From: Streptococcus sp. 29887
Lineage (GTDB): Bacteria; Bacillota; Bacilli; Lactobacillales; Streptococcaceae
Direction: 5' to 3'
Length of the DNA: 64,000 nucleotides
NCBI RefSeq assembly: GCF_032595075.1
Contig: NZ_CP118735.1
Location: 896,001 to 960,000, forward strand
Position numbers and translations under genes: made by a program
Part shown: positions 17,736 to 28,100 of the stretch, in pieces
Numbering within the stretch: the first letter of the stretch is position 1
Layout of the letters: every line of letters begins with the position of its first letter
Notes under the pieces: generated by a model
The model's database searches: none
Told to the model about the DNA's origin: nothing
What the model saw: the letters and a program-made list of their open reading frames with translations, nothing else

Positions 17736-18429
17736 GTTTTTCTCCTTTTTTGAGGCTTGCCAAAATGAGTTGAGCAATTTCTTCTTTCGTCTGAGCTTGA
17801 ACTTCGGAAGTCTTGTCTACTAAATAGGCGATGTGTTGATTACCTTTGATATCTGTCAAGTCATTAGCAAGGATATAATCTGCACCATTGCGTTCAATGC
17901 TTTGGCGGGCAACAGCAAATAATTCTTCTTTTGGAACATCAACCAAGAGTTTAAATCCGATGAGCTGGATAGCTGGATTCCATTTTTTGACAAAGGAAAT
18001 AACCTTAGGTGTTTTTTTGAGGAAAAGGACTTGGTAGTCATCCTTGGAAGAAATCTTGCTCTCAGCATTTTTCTTATCCAATAAGCTAGTAATATCTTCG
18101 GTTGCCTGAACCTCATCCAAGCCAGTCATGTAAACAGGTGTATAATCCGATACGGCCATGCTATGAATGAGGACATGGTGGGTCTTGACCAAGGGTTCTA
18201 AAGTTGATTTTAAACTTTCAACATTTGTAATTTCGATAATGGTTAAATTCTTCTGTGGTTCAGGTTTAATAGCCTGCTTGGTAGTGACAAGCGTGACTTC
18301 ATGTCCAATCCTCAAAGCCTGTTCAGCAATGATTTTCCCAAGATTACCAGAGGCATGATTGGTAATAGCTCGAACTTGGTCAATGGCTTCACTGGTGCCA
18401 CCTGATGTAATCAATAGTTTCATGTTCAT
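17728..18429 (-). CDS. coaB: Phosphopantothenate--cysteine ligase
   Basis: 233 residues. It joins 4'-phosphopantothenate and cysteine in coenzyme A synthesis. The N-terminus MKLLITSGGTSEAIDQVRAI is the CoaB nucleotide-binding start, and DYTP and the IGFKLLVD strand are typical. Two in-frame ATGs lie close together (18429 and 18423) and the Shine-Dalgarno is weak (GGAAA), so either could be used. It is first in the coaB-coaC-panT operon and divergent from fhs. Confidence 0.9.
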   Translation of the reverse strand: MNMKLLITSGGTSEAIDQVRAITNHASGNLGKIIAEQALRIGHEVTLVTTKQAIKPEPQKNLTIIEITNVESLKSTLEPLVKTHHVLIHSMAVSDYTPVYMTGLDEVQATEDITSLLDKKNAESKISSKDDYQVLFLKKTPKVISFVKKWNPAIQLIGFKLLVDVPKEELFAVARQSIERNGADYILANDLTDIKGNQHIAYLVDKTSEVQAQTKEEIAQLILASLKKGEKHG

Positions 18430-18601
18430 ATTGTACTAGAATTTCCATTTTTCGTAAAGTTTCAGAGAAGATATTTTCACAAAGATTTATTAAATCATCT
18501 CCCTAACTGAAATGATTGTGCTTTCATCGGGATTAATTGTATCCAAAAACCGTACATTATCTGCAATAACTTCGGAAAATATGCGAAAATCATTTTTTCT
18601 A

Positions 18602-18610
18602 TGGTATAAT
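18602..18610 (+). promoter_or_regulatory. fhs promoter, extended -10
   Basis: TGG followed by TATAAT (18605-18610), 30 bases before the ATG. The -35 region is weak. The 210-bp divergent space to coaB otherwise shows no clear element. Confidence 0.6.
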
Positions 18611-18640
18611 GTTTGTGAAAAATATGGAAATGGAGCTCTC

Positions 18641-20311
18641 ATGAAAACAGATATTGAAATTGCACAAAGTGTGACCTTGAAACCTATTACTGAAATCGTT
18701 GAAAAAGTTGGTATCAGCTTTGATGATATTGAACTTTATGGAAAATACAAGGCAAAATTATCTTTTGATAAGATCAATGCGGTGAAAGACAATGAACCAG
18801 GTAAGTTGATTTTAGTAACAGCTATCAACCCAACACCTGCTGGTGAAGGTAAGTCAACTATTACCATCGGTTTGGCTGATGCACTATCAAAGATTGGCAA
18901 GAAAACCATGATTGCCCTTCGTGAGCCTTCTTTGGGACCTGTCATGGGGATCAAAGGTGGAGCTGCAGGTGGTGGCTATGCTCAGGTCTTGCCAATGGAA
19001 GACATCAACCTGCATTTTACAGGTGACATGCATGCCATTACCACGGCAAACAATGCTCTTTCAGCCTTGATTGATAACCATATCCACCAAGGAAATGCAA
19101 TCGGTATTGACCAACGTCGCATCATCTGGAAACGGGTGGTGGACCTCAACGACCGTGCTTTGCGTAAAGTAACTGTTGGCTTGGGTGGTCCGCTCAATGG
19201 TATTCCTCGTGAAGATGGTTTTGATATTACCGTTGCTTCTGAAATCATGGCGATTTTGTGTTTGGCGACAGACATCAATGACTTGAAAGAACGATTGGCC
19301 AATATCGTGATCGGTTATCGTTTCGATCGCAGTCCTGTCTACGTGCGTGATTTGGCGGTGGAAGGTGCTTTGACCCTCATTTTGAAGGATGCTATCAAAC
19401 CAAACCTTGTCCAAACTATCTATGGCACGCCAGCTTTTGTCCATGGCGGTCCATTTGCTAACATCGCTCATGGCTGTAACTCAGTCTTGGCAACCACAAC
19501 CGCTCTGCGATTGGCTGACTATACCGTCACAGAAGCAGGCTTTGGTGCTGACCTTGGAGCAGAGAAGTTCCTCGACATTAAGGTGCCGAACTTGCCTAAG
19601 GCTCCTGATGCAGTGGTTATTGTCGCAACACTTCGTGCCCTCAAGATGCACGGTGGTGTAGCTAAGTCAGAATTGTCAACTGAAAATGTAGAGGCAGTGA
19701 GAGCTGGTTTTGCCAACCTCAAACGTCACGTGGAAAATATCCAGAAGTATGGTATTCCAGCAGTTGTTGCTATCAACGAATTCGTCTCAGATACAGCTGA
19801 TGAAATCGCTGCTTTGAAAGAACTTTGCGCTGAAATTGGCGTACCTGTCGAGTTGGCTAGCGTTTGGGCAAACGGCGCTGATGGTGGTGTTGAACTAGCT
19901 GAAACAGTCGTTGCTACTATTGAAAATAATGTAGCCAATTACCAACGTCTTTATAAGGCTGAAGACAGCTTGGAAGAGAAAGTGACCAAGATTGTTACAC
20001 AAATCTACGGTGGTAGAGGTGTTGTCTTTGAAAAGAAAGCCCGCAATCAACTGGCTGAATTTGCTAAGAATGGTTGGGATAAGTTGCCAGTCTGCATGGC
20101 CAAGACCCAATACAGTTTCTCAGATGATCAGTTTGCCCTTGGTGCACCAACAGGTTTTGACATTACAGTCCGTGAATTTGTGCCAAAATTGGGAGCAGGT
20201 TTCATCGTTGCATTGACAGGTGATGTTATGACCATGCCAGGTCTTCCAAAAGCCCCTGCAGCCCTCAATATGGATGTGGCAGAAGATGGAACAGCTATTG
20301 GTTTGTTCTAA
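18641..20311 (+). CDS. fhs: Formate--tetrahydrofolate ligase
   Basis: 556 residues from ATG 18641, preceded by TGGAGCTC. The frame extends upstream to 18512, but that part has no homology-like start and runs through the promoter. The enzyme makes 10-formyl-tetrahydrofolate from formate and ATP for purine and initiator-tRNA formylation. The ATP-binding loop [14 protein letters not shown] is near residue 65, and [10 protein letters not shown] and [14 protein letters not shown] are characteristic stretches. A terminator follows directly. Confidence 0.96.
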   Translation: MKTDIEIAQSVTLKPITEIVEKVGISFDDIELYGKYKAKLSFDKINAVKDNEPGKLILVTAINPTPAGEGKSTITIGLADALSKIGKKTMIALREPSLGPVMGIKGGAAGGGYAQVLPMEDINLHFTGDMHAITTANNALSALIDNHIHQGNAIGIDQRRIIWKRVVDLNDRALRKVTVGLGGPLNGIPREDGFDITVASEIMAILCLATDINDLKERLANIVIGYRFDRSPVYVRDLAVEGALTLILKDAIKPNLVQTIYGTPAFVHGGPFANIAHGCNSVLATTTALRLADYTVTEAGFGADLGAEKFLDIKVPNLPKAPDAVVIVATLRALKMHGGVAKSELSTENVEAVRAGFANLKRHVENIQKYGIPAVVAINEFVSDTADEIAALKELCAEIGVPVELASVWANGADGGVELAETVVATIENNVANYQRLYKAEDSLEEKVTKIVTQIYGGRGVVFEKKARNQLAEFAKNGWDKLPVCMAKTQYSFSDDQFALGAPTGFDITVREFVPKLGAGFIVALTGDVMTMPGLPKAPAALNMDVAEDGTAIGLF

Positions 20312-20327
20312 TCTGATGAAATAGAAT

Positions 20328-20354
20328 AAAATCCGCTCGCTTGGGCGGATTTTT
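20328..20354 (+). terminator. fhs terminator
   Basis: AAATCCGC, 8-base loop, GCGGATTT, then T-run. Confidence 0.85.
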
Positions 20355-20359
20355 TTCTG

Positions 20360-21169
20360 TTACTCTGTTAACTGATCAACTGTTCGATAGGCAAGAAGTC
20401 CCAGCAAGACACTAGCCATCGGAAGCAGGGTTGTTAAAATACCTGTATGCAATGGTGAGTTAAAGAAGAAGTGCAGACCGATACTTGCCGCAATCCAAAG
20501 CACACCTTGAACTTTTGATATAGCTTTTTGTTTGGTAAAAAGTGCCACCATACCAATAGCAAAGAGCATGGTAAATACCCAGTGGGTCCAACCAGCCTGT
20601 CCAACACGACCGATAATGGTCTCAAACCCATCCAGTTTACCAATAAACATATCACGAAAAGTGAACATGATATCTTCAACGATTTGGAAACTAAGACCCG
20701 CGATGATACCACTGACCAAGGCATGTTTGAGCGTCATTTTTCTTGCAATGAGTAAAACCAAGAGAACAACCAGAGCCTTGCCAAACTCTTCTGCAAACGG
20801 GGCAGAAACAGCAGCCCCCCAGTCATAACGAAAATCATCACTGACCTTAACAATCTCTAGCAAAAAGTAACCGATAGCAGTGTGTCCATAGTCTGAAAAA
20901 GCCACTCCGGCAGTTAGTCCCAAAATCCAATTCAAATGACTGACTTTTTTAGAAATTGCATAGCGTTTTTCCAAGTAGCGGATAAAATAGACTAGGGGAA
21001 TGATATAAAGGGCAGCAACAGAGATAGTCAGTAAAAATAAGGGATACTTGGCTTCCATACCATTTGGTTGGGCCAACTCTTCAAATATCATTTGACAGCC
21101 TTTTACAAACCCAAAGCTGGCTAAAAGAATGGGGAAATAGGTTTTACAATAGTGTAATATGTTTCGCAT
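20360..21169 (-). CDS. PrsW-family intramembrane metalloprotease-like protein
   Basis: 269 residues with about seven to eight membrane segments. The conserved family positions are visible: a Glu pair in FAEEFGKALVV, a Glu in FQIVEDIMFTF, a His in GWTHWVFTM and a late His in GLHFFFNSPLH. In Bacillus PrsW cuts the anti-sigma factor RsiW. No anti-sigma factor is nearby, so the substrate is unknown. A good Shine-Dalgarno (AAAGGAG) precedes the ATG. A single-gene unit converging on fhs. Confidence 0.85.
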   Translation of the reverse strand: MRNILHYCKTYFPILLASFGFVKGCQMIFEELAQPNGMEAKYPLFLLTISVAALYIIPLVYFIRYLEKRYAISKKVSHLNWILGLTAGVAFSDYGHTAIGYFLLEIVKVSDDFRYDWGAAVSAPFAEEFGKALVVLLVLLIARKMTLKHALVSGIIAGLSFQIVEDIMFTFRDMFIGKLDGFETIIGRVGQAGWTHWVFTMLFAIGMVALFTKQKAISKVQGVLWIAASIGLHFFFNSPLHTGILTTLLPMASVLLGLLAYRTVDQLTE

Positions 21170-21271
21170 TGAAAACTCCTTTGTATTAACGAATTAGTGT
21201 ATGGATACATTGTAGCAAAAATTATGCCATCTTGTCTAATTTTTATCTGTTTTTTTGCTAAAGTAATTCAA

Positions 21272-21294
21272 AATTCTACTGCCGTAGCAGAATT
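21272..21294. promoter_or_regulatory. Inverted repeat upstream of the flavoprotein gene
   Basis: AATTCTACT / AGCAGAATT, 8 of 9 positions paired, 5-base centre. It lies between the divergent PrsW-like and flavoprotein genes, 58 bases before the latter, and may be an operator for a redox-responsive regulator. Confidence 0.4.
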
Positions 21295-21352
21295 GTGCCA
21301 AAAATTTTCTTTTTTGATAGACTAGGGTTGAAAACATTAAAAGGAGTATCTT

Positions 21353-22669
21353 ATGGAACAATTTGATTTGTTAGTTATCGGTTTTGGTAAGGCTGGAAAG
21401 ACCTTGGCAGGAAAGCTTTCTGCAGCTGGTAAAAAGGTAGCTTTGGTTGAGGAAAATCCTGCCATGTTTGGTGGCACCTGTATCAATATTGGCTGTATTC
21501 CAACTAAGACCCTCTTGGTAGCAGCGGATAAAAACTGGACTTTTGAGCAGGTCATGGAGCAAAAGGAAGCCGTTACTACTCGCTTGCGGAACAAAAACGA
21601 GGCAGTCTTGAAAGGCAGTGGAGCCCATCTCTATCAAGGTCACGCGCGTTTTGTGGCTGACAAGGTTGTGGAGGTAGTTGCTGGAGAAGAAAGCCTTCAG
21701 TTAACTGCTGAAACTGTTATCATTAACACAGGTGCCAAGTCGCGTGTTCTTCCAATTCCTGGCTTGTTGGATACGCCAAACGTTTATGACAGTACTGGCA
21801 TTCAGAATTTGGAGGTTCGTCCTGACAAGCTGGCAATTATCGGCGGAGGCAACATCGGACTGGAATTTGCTGGTCTTTATAGCAAACTCGGCAGTCAGGT
21901 GACAGTATATGAAGCCAGCTCTGCTATTTTACCAAGAGAAGAAGAAGTGGTTGCCAAGCTAGCCAAGGAGTATATGGAAGAAGCTGGCGTGACCTTCGCC
22001 TTGGGTGCTAAAATTGAGCAAGTCGCAGCAGCAGGTGATCAAGTTGCCCTGACTGTCAATGGTGAAACAGCTAACTTTGATGCTGTCCTCTATGCGACAG
22101 GTCGTGTGCCAAACACTGCTGACTTGGGCTTGGAAAATACAGCCATTGAGGTTTTGGAAAATGGTGCTGTTAAGGTGGATGACTACTGCGAAACGACTGT
22201 TCCAGGTGTCTATGCAGTGGGCGATGTCAATGGCGGTCCACAATTCACTTACACATCTCTAGACGACTTCCGTATCGTTTTTGGCAAGTTGACTGGGACT
22301 GGAACTTATAGCTTGAGCCAACGCAAGTCAATCCCAACCAGTGTCTTTATCACGCCTGTGCTTTCTCGTGTTGGTCTGACCGAGAAGGAAGCCAAGGAAG
22401 CAGGTTACGACTACATTGCCAATGAATTGCCTGTTGCCAATATGCCTCGTGCCCATGTTAATAATGACCTCAAAGGCATTTTCAAGGTTATCGTGGATAA
22501 GGAAAGTAAGCTTGTTCTTGGTGCAACTTTCTTTGGTCGCAATTCTGAAGAATTGATTAACCTGATTGCTATGGCGATTGATAATAAAATCCCTTATACC
22601 TACTTCAAAACGCAAATCTTCACCCATCCGACTATGGCTGAGAATTTGAATGATGTCTTTAATTTTTAA
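21353..22669 (+). CDS. Pyridine nucleotide-disulfide oxidoreductase, hypothiocyanous acid reductase (RclA/Har) type
   Basis: 438 residues. FAD-binding start DLLVIGFGKAGKTLAG, redox-active cysteines in GGTCINIGCIPTK (Cys43 and Cys48), the NAD-binding motif IIGGGNIGLEFAGLY and the C-terminal dimer domain with FTHPTMAENLND. Size and sequence style match the streptococcal enzyme that reduces hypothiocyanous acid, the oxidant made by lactoperoxidase and myeloperoxidase, rather than dihydrolipoamide dehydrogenase, whose partner genes are absent. It stands alone between a possible operator and its own terminator. Confidence 0.85.
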   Translation: MEQFDLLVIGFGKAGKTLAGKLSAAGKKVALVEENPAMFGGTCINIGCIPTKTLLVAADKNWTFEQVMEQKEAVTTRLRNKNEAVLKGSGAHLYQGHARFVADKVVEVVAGEESLQLTAETVIINTGAKSRVLPIPGLLDTPNVYDSTGIQNLEVRPDKLAIIGGGNIGLEFAGLYSKLGSQVTVYEASSAILPREEEVVAKLAKEYMEEAGVTFALGAKIEQVAAAGDQVALTVNGETANFDAVLYATGRVPNTADLGLENTAIEVLENGAVKVDDYCETTVPGVYAVGDVNGGPQFTYTSLDDFRIVFGKLTGTGTYSLSQRKSIPTSVFITPVLSRVGLTEKEAKEAGYDYIANELPVANMPRAHVNNDLKGIFKVIVDKESKLVLGATFFGRNSEELINLIAMAIDNKIPYTYFKTQIFTHPTMAENLNDVFNF

Positions 22670-22679
22670 TACTGTAATG

Positions 22680-22702
22680 ACCGTCCGATAGGGCGGTTTT
22701 TC
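22680..22702 (+). terminator. Terminator of the flavoprotein gene
   Basis: ACCGTCC / GGGCGGT with loop GATA, then TTTTT. Confidence 0.75.
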
Positions 22703-22745
22703 TTCTTCCATGTTACAATAAGGTATCAACCATTGGAGGTTTTAT

Positions 22746-23360
22746 ATGAAATGGAATAAAAAACTAGCACTTAGTGCTGTCTTAGTCACAAGTTTGTTTA
22801 CATTGTCAGCCTGTCAGTCGATTTCAAATTGGTGGAAAAATACCAAGGAAGAATGGATTGGTTTGGAAATGACAGTTCGGACATTTGATGAAAATTCTCA
22901 GTTAATCGATGAAATGTCTGGTAAATCCTTATCGATTTCGCGGAATGAAGAATTCGATTCCGTGGATGCCGAAGGCTATTCTAATGCGGATTCGTCTGTT
23001 TTGAAGGTGACACTCGGTAACTATGAAATTGACCATGTTGGTTCTTCCTTGATTGCTGCAGAAGAGGGCTTGGAGGATTTATTTGCCAAGTATCAATCTT
23101 CTGTAGATATGGTCAACTATGATCCTTCTATTCCCATTGTTAATCGGATGGTTTCTAGCTTGAAAAATGATTTTACAGGTAAAGCAAAGGTTGTTTTAAT
23201 TCGTTCGCAAAACGGAACTCCTCTTGCGACCTATGCTGGTGATAAGGTGTCCCTCTATGCTTCTGATGCGCCTAAGACTTCTGAACTCTTAATTGACGGC
23301 AAGCGTTTGATTATTTACCGCTGTGACTATACGATTTATGACAGAGAATTGTTGGAGTAA
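22746..23360 (+). CDS. Lipoprotein, DUF5052 family
   Basis: 204 residues with a lipoprotein signal (charged start, hydrophobic core, lipobox LSAC with Cys at about residue 23). The mature part (QSISNWWKNTKEEWIGLEMT and onward) matches what I know as DUF5052, streptococcal lipoproteins of unknown function. Good Shine-Dalgarno (TTGGAGG). It starts a tight run with the next three genes: 2 bases to the acetyltransferase, which then overlaps the repair gene. Confidence 0.85.
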   Translation: MKWNKKLALSAVLVTSLFTLSACQSISNWWKNTKEEWIGLEMTVRTFDENSQLIDEMSGKSLSISRNEEFDSVDAEGYSNADSSVLKVTLGNYEIDHVGSSLIAAEEGLEDLFAKYQSSVDMVNYDPSIPIVNRMVSSLKNDFTGKAKVVLIRSQNGTPLATYAGDKVSLYASDAPKTSELLIDGKRLIIYRCDYTIYDRELLE

Positions 23361-23362
23361 AA

Positions 23363-23872
23363 ATGATACACATTCGGTCAGTTAAGATAGAGGATGCTGC
23401 AGATTTGGTGGCTATCTACGCTCCTTATGTTGAAGGTACCGCCATTACTTTTGAAACAGAAGTGCCGACTGTGGCGGACTTTGCCGGTCGTATTGAAAAG
23501 ACTTTGGAGAAATTTCCCTATCTAGTCGCTGAAGAAGATGGGCGAGTTGTGGGCTATGCCTATGCATCGACCTACTATGCCCGTGCTGCATACGATTGGA
23601 CAGTGGAATTGTCTGTTTATGTCAGTAAAGAAGCTCGTGGAAAAGGGATCGGAAGTCTTTTATATGATGCCTTGGAAGAAGACCTAGCGGCGCGTGGCTT
23701 TATGAACTTTTTAGCCTGTATTGCCTTGCCTAACCCAGCCTCCCTTGCCCTCCATGAGAAGAGGGGGTATGAACAGGTAGCTCATTTCAAAAAAGTAGGT
23801 TATAAATTTGCTACCTGGCACGATATTGTCTGGCTACAGAAATCCTTGGTAGGTGAAATGGATGAAAATTGA
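23363..23872 (+). CDS. GNAT acetyltransferase, phosphinothricin/MnaT type
   Basis: 169 residues. GNAT fold with the acetyl-CoA loop VSKEARGKGIGSLLYDAL at about residues 91-108 and the subgroup motifs AIYAPYVEGTAITFE and NPASLALHEKRGYEQVAHFK. This subgroup N-acetylates amino acid-like compounds such as phosphinothricin, methionine sulfoximine or methionine. The natural substrate cannot be told. Translationally coupled to its neighbours. Confidence 0.88.
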   Translation: MIHIRSVKIEDAADLVAIYAPYVEGTAITFETEVPTVADFAGRIEKTLEKFPYLVAEEDGRVVGYAYASTYYARAAYDWTVELSVYVSKEARGKGIGSLLYDALEEDLAARGFMNFLACIALPNPASLALHEKRGYEQVAHFKKVGYKFATWHDIVWLQKSLVGEMDEN

Positions 23873-24515
23873 AGAATTAGAGGAACGGCTCAATGCTGTG
23901 GCAGATGTTAGTCAAGCCCAGCCTATGAAAGCTTATATGAAAAATAACTTTGAATTCTTAGGTGTACGAACGCCTGACCGCCGAAAAGTTGCCAAGCAGT
24001 TTTTCAAAGATTTCAAGGCTCAGGGAATTAACTGGGATTTTGTAGAGGCTTGTTGGGCAAGCTCCTACCGTGAGTTTCAATATATTGCTATTGATTATCT
24101 GGTGACAAAGAAAAAGGATTTGGTTTTAGCCGACCTACCCCGTTTGAAAAAATTAGCCCAGGCCAAGTCTTGGTGGGATAGCATTGACGGTCTTGATAAA
24201 TTAGTAGGCAAGATTGTTTTGGACAATCCTGAGGCCAAGCAGACCATTTTGGAATGGAGCCTTGATGATGATTTCTGGTTGAGGCGAATTGCCATTGACC
24301 ACCAACTCTTGCTAAAAGAAAAGACAGATACAGAACTTCTTGAGAAAATTATCGTTAACAATCTCAATCAGACTGAATTTTTCATTAACAAGGCAATTGG
24401 CTGGAGTTTGCGAGATTATTCCAAAACCAATCCTGACTGGGTACGAGCTTTTCTTGATAAATATAGTTCTCAAATGGCAGGCTTGTCCATTCGCGAAGCT
24501 AGTAAGTACATCTAG
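23862..24515 (+). CDS. DNA alkylation repair protein (AlkD-like)
   Basis: 217 residues from ATG 23862, or 220 from GTG 23853, which is closer to GGTAGGTG. It is built of HEAT-like helical repeats and contains the AlkD-type stretches FLGVRTPDRRKVAKQFFKDF, SSYREFQYIAIDYL, KSWWDSIDGLDKLVG and FINKAIGWSLRDYSKTNP. AlkD enzymes remove positively charged alkylpurines without base flipping. It overlaps the acetyltransferase gene by 11 bp and ends 8 bases before the DUF1905 gene. Confidence 0.9.
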   Translation: MKIEELEERLNAVADVSQAQPMKAYMKNNFEFLGVRTPDRRKVAKQFFKDFKAQGINWDFVEACWASSYREFQYIAIDYLVTKKKDLVLADLPRLKKLAQAKSWWDSIDGLDKLVGKIVLDNPEAKQTILEWSLDDDFWLRRIAIDHQLLLKEKTDTELLEKIIVNNLNQTEFFINKAIGWSLRDYSKTNPDWVRAFLDKYSSQMAGLSIREASKYI

Positions 24516-24523
24516 GAGGAATT

Positions 24524-24811
24524 TTGTCTAAAGTATATGAATTTGAAGCAATTATCCACCCTGTTCCAGATAAGGGAGGAGCCTATGTCATCTTTCCTTA
24601 TGATATTCGAGAGGAATTTGGCAAAGGCAGAGTAAAAGTCCATGCGACTTTTGATGAACATCCTTATGATGGTTCAATCGTAAATATGGGAGTTTGTGAT
24701 ATAGAAGGGAATATCTGCTATATTATCGGAATTCAGAAGGCTATTCGAGCTACCATAGGTAAACAGGCTGGTGATAGAGTTCAGGTGACTATTCAAGAAC
24801 GTACGGAGTAG
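24524..24811 (+). CDS. DUF1905 family protein
   Basis: 95 residues from a TTG start, fixed by TAGGAGG seven bases upstream. The body matches DUF1905: YEFEAIIHPV, GGAYVIFPYDIREEFGKGR and the ending GDRVQVTIQERTE. The function is unknown; the fold is a small beta-barrel. Fourth and last gene of the run that starts with the lipoprotein. Confidence 0.85.
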   Translation: MSKVYEFEAIIHPVPDKGGAYVIFPYDIREEFGKGRVKVHATFDEHPYDGSIVNMGVCDIEGNICYIIGIQKAIRATIGKQAGDRVQVTIQERTE

Positions 24812-24817
24812 TCAGAC

Positions 24818-24845
24818 TTGCAAATCCTAGAAATTATGTTAGAAT
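24818..24845 (+). promoter_or_regulatory. Promoter of the structured RNA
   Basis: -35 TTGCAA (24818-24823), 16-bp spacer, extended -10 TGT-TAGAAT (24840-24845). It predicts a start near 24852, just where the first helix of the RNA begins. Confidence 0.7.
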
Positions 24846-24851
24846 AGGTAC

Positions 24852-25002
24852 ATGCGATGAGCCGAGTAGTGACTTTGTCACATTCGACGCTAGGGAGGTC
24901 TTCATTAGATTGAAACGCAGGAGCGGACCTTGGTTAGATGCTGTGAACCTTCTAATCTCATCGGAAACGATGCCCTTGCCCACCCTTGAGGTGGGCTTTT
25001 TT
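24852..25002 (+). ncRNA. Structured non-coding RNA, possibly the streptococcal asd RNA motif
   Basis: About 150 nt with its own promoter and a strong terminator. Visible pairings: CGATGAG (24855-24861) with CTCATCG (24957-24963) closing the RNA; hairpin GTGAC-TTT-GTCAC (about 24869-24881); AGGTC with GACCT in the interior; hairpin CATCG-GAAA-CGATG (24959-24972); terminator GCCCACC-CTTGA-GGTGGGC-T6 (24978-25002). No open frame with a ribosome site. The next housekeeping gene downstream is asd, and an RNA motif named asd is known upstream of that gene in streptococci. Identity with that motif is inferred from synteny only. The rest of 25003-25175 is AT-rich leader of the sialidase gene with no other clear element. 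Confidence 0.65.
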
Positions 25003-25175
25003 CTTTTCTAGTAGTTCATGTTCCTTTTGCACCAAATGCTTCCTATAATCAATTTTTGATGATAGTCTAATACTAGATATATTCCTTGTTTTTAGTTGAG
25101 ATAAGGAATTAGTGTTTTTCTTTTACTACTTCCTGGTTGTGATTAACTAGGACGGAAAATAATTGTGGAGATTAT

Positions 25176-28100
25176 ATGAAAAAGATTACCAAATCATCAA
25201 TTTACAAGGTGTCCCTATTTTCAAGCATGATACTACCTGCTTTCTTCTGTATCGAGCAAGTTCAGGGGCAAGAGATTGTACCGACTGTTGAGAACCAGCA
25301 AGCAGTTGCTGTCCTCCAACCAGTAGTCGAAAATACGGAGTTAGATATTGAAGAGGTGGTAGACCCAGCTGCTGTTGGGGTAGAGGTTCCAGTATTTTCA
25401 GACCCTCATATCCAGCAACCACCAGTAGAAGAAGCTCCCCCTACCCCATCCGATACTTCAATGGAATTTCGTGGAGGATCCGTCACAATAAATGAAGATA
25501 GTCCAGCCAAGGAATTTGAAGCTAATGAAGTTACCAAGGTCGAATCTGTCCAATTAGATACCAGCAATGATAAACGCCATGTCCTAGACGAAGGCACTGA
25601 ACAGCTGATTAAGCAGTCTGAGAATGGTACTATTTATATGGAATATAAGGCTAGTCAAAATGCTGGTTTCCATAGTCTGTTTTCAACATCCAGTGATACA
25701 AAGGCTAATGAATATACGGCACTCATTGCAAAAGATAGCAGTATTATGCTTGAAAGCCGTGTAGATGGTGGACGGACCATTGCCAATGTCACGCAGATGG
25801 ATGCCAATATGGTCAACGGGGAATGGAATGCAGTTGCCATGACCTATGAAAAAGTCCTAAATAGTCAGGAGATGGATGTTAAGCTCTACATCAACGGTGA
25901 ATTTTCAGGTGGAACTAGAGCTAGTCAAGGAATTTTTACCAGCGCGACAGCTATGAACCATGCTCAACTTGGGGCAACCAAACGTGGAAGTGAACTACGT
26001 TGGGGTGTGGACCGCATGGATATTCGGAATTTTACCTTTTATAATAAGGTGTTGACAGCGGATGAAGTGGCACGACGTTCCGAATTATTTGTCCGTCAAA
26101 GTCCAGAGGTAAGCAGTCCAGCAACTGTGGGTATATCTGAGAAGGTAGCGGTTTTTGAAGGAGGTAGAGCTGGTCAGAAAGGTCCAGAAGGGGCAGCAAG
26201 TTTTCGTATTCCAGCTCTGTTAAGAACGGATAAAGGAACCTTGATTGCTGCTACAGATATGCGTCATGACCATTCAGGTGACTGGGGCGATATTGCGCAG
26301 GCTGTTAAACGGAGTTCGGATAATGGAACTACTTGGGGACCGACCATTAAAATAGTTGATTTAAAAAATAATGCCAAGGCAAGTAATCCGACGATTGGTG
26401 CTCCTTTAACCATCGATACAGCTCTTGTTCAAGACCCTACAACGAAACGAATTTTTGCTATTTACGATATGTATCCAGAAGGCCAAGCCTTATTTGGAAT
26501 GCCGTCTCAAAGAGAGGTAGAGTATACCGTCATCGATGGAAAATCCTATCTAAATCTTTATAGTAACAAGAATGATAGACCCTTTACTTTGAGAGAAAAT
26601 GGCTATATTTATACGCCAGATGGACAAATTACCCTCTACCGTGTTAATATTCGCGACACCAGTCCAGCCTATGCAAATATGGGTGACTTGTACTATGATC
26701 AAGAATTGATAGGGAATATCTATAATCAGACGGCTGATCCAGGTCTATTTCGTGTAGCAAATGCCAACTATATTTGGATGTCCTATAGTGATGATGATGG
26801 ACGAACTTGGTCTAGACCTACAGATATTACACCTAGTGTAAAAAAAGACTTTATGAAGTTTTTAGGTCTGGGTCCTGGTACAGGCATTGTCCTTCATACT
26901 GGTCCAAATAAAGGGCGTTTGGTTGTTCCTGCCTACTCTGCCAACTGGGTGACTGGTTTACATGGTTCTCAATCGGCTCTTGTACTCTATTCAGATGATC
27001 ATGGTAGGACCTGGAAATCTGGTAAAAGCTTCAATGATGATCGTCCCTTGGCTGATGGAACTGTTTTGCACTCTAGTACGATGAATAATCGAAAAGAACA
27101 GGGAACAGAAGCAAGCCTAGTGCAACTGGGGAATGGTCAGTTGAAAATGTTTATGCGTGGTTTAGCTGGTAAGGTACGTGTGGCAACAAGTTTAGATGGA
27201 GGTCAAACCTGGTTGAAAGAGCTAGAGGTGATGGAAGATGTTCATGATCCTTATGTTCAATTGTCGGCTATTCGTCACGTTCGTAATGGTAAAGAGTATG
27301 TTCTTTTAGCCAATGCAGCTGGTCCTGACCGTAATCGTACCAATGGTACTATCCATTTGGCAGAGGTAACGACTAATGGTCGTTTAATCTGGACCCATCA
27401 TACTCTTATTCAGGAAGGAAATTTCGCCTACAATTCCATTCAATATCTTGGCAATGATACCTTTGGTATTCTCTACGAGCATACGACTGGTAATCAGAAT
27501 GCCTATAGTTTATATTACAAAACGGTCACTTGGGATTATTTGACAAAACCTGTGAGTACAAGTTACGCCAGTGCCGTACAAACTGTTAGTTTGGGTCGTG
27601 ATAATCGGTTGTATCTGTCCTTCACTAAACCGGTGTTGGCCTTGGGACGTCCTCAATTACGGATCCAATCAGGTCACCAACTGAGCTACATCGGACAGTT
27701 GGATGCTAGGACCTTGGTTTATAACTGGAATTCTACGACAGGAGTGCTTGTTTTTGACGGGCTTGTTAGTGGGGCTATTGTGACACCGGAAAATCAACAG
27801 GTCTATTTAAAAGCTATTTTTGAACCGTCACTGGCGACGTCTAGTCAGAAAGTTACATCGGACCGCCTTTTAGTGAGAGGCGAAGATGTTTATGAGGATG
27901 GTCATCGACGCGGTCTGGCTAATTTGATGGATGGCAACCTAGATACACTAACAGAATTGCTATGGAATTTGAGTAATAGCAAGGTAAGACTTCCGCAAAC
28001 TATTTCTATCCAGACACGCGATAATCAGGTTATTCAGCTGGACAAGCTCTCTCTGTTTAAACGGATCAATAATTATGGTACAGTCACCAAGTATCGTATC

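Noticed and set aside
21353-22669. Dihydrolipoamide dehydrogenase or mercuric reductase
   Set aside because: No partner dehydrogenase subunits or mer genes nearby; size and motifs fit the hypothiocyanite reductase type better.
24852-25002. T-box or classical riboswitch controlling the sialidase gene
   Set aside because: No T-box sequence (AGGGTGGNACCGCG), and a gap of 170 bases with AT-rich sequence follows the terminator; a free-standing RNA fits better.
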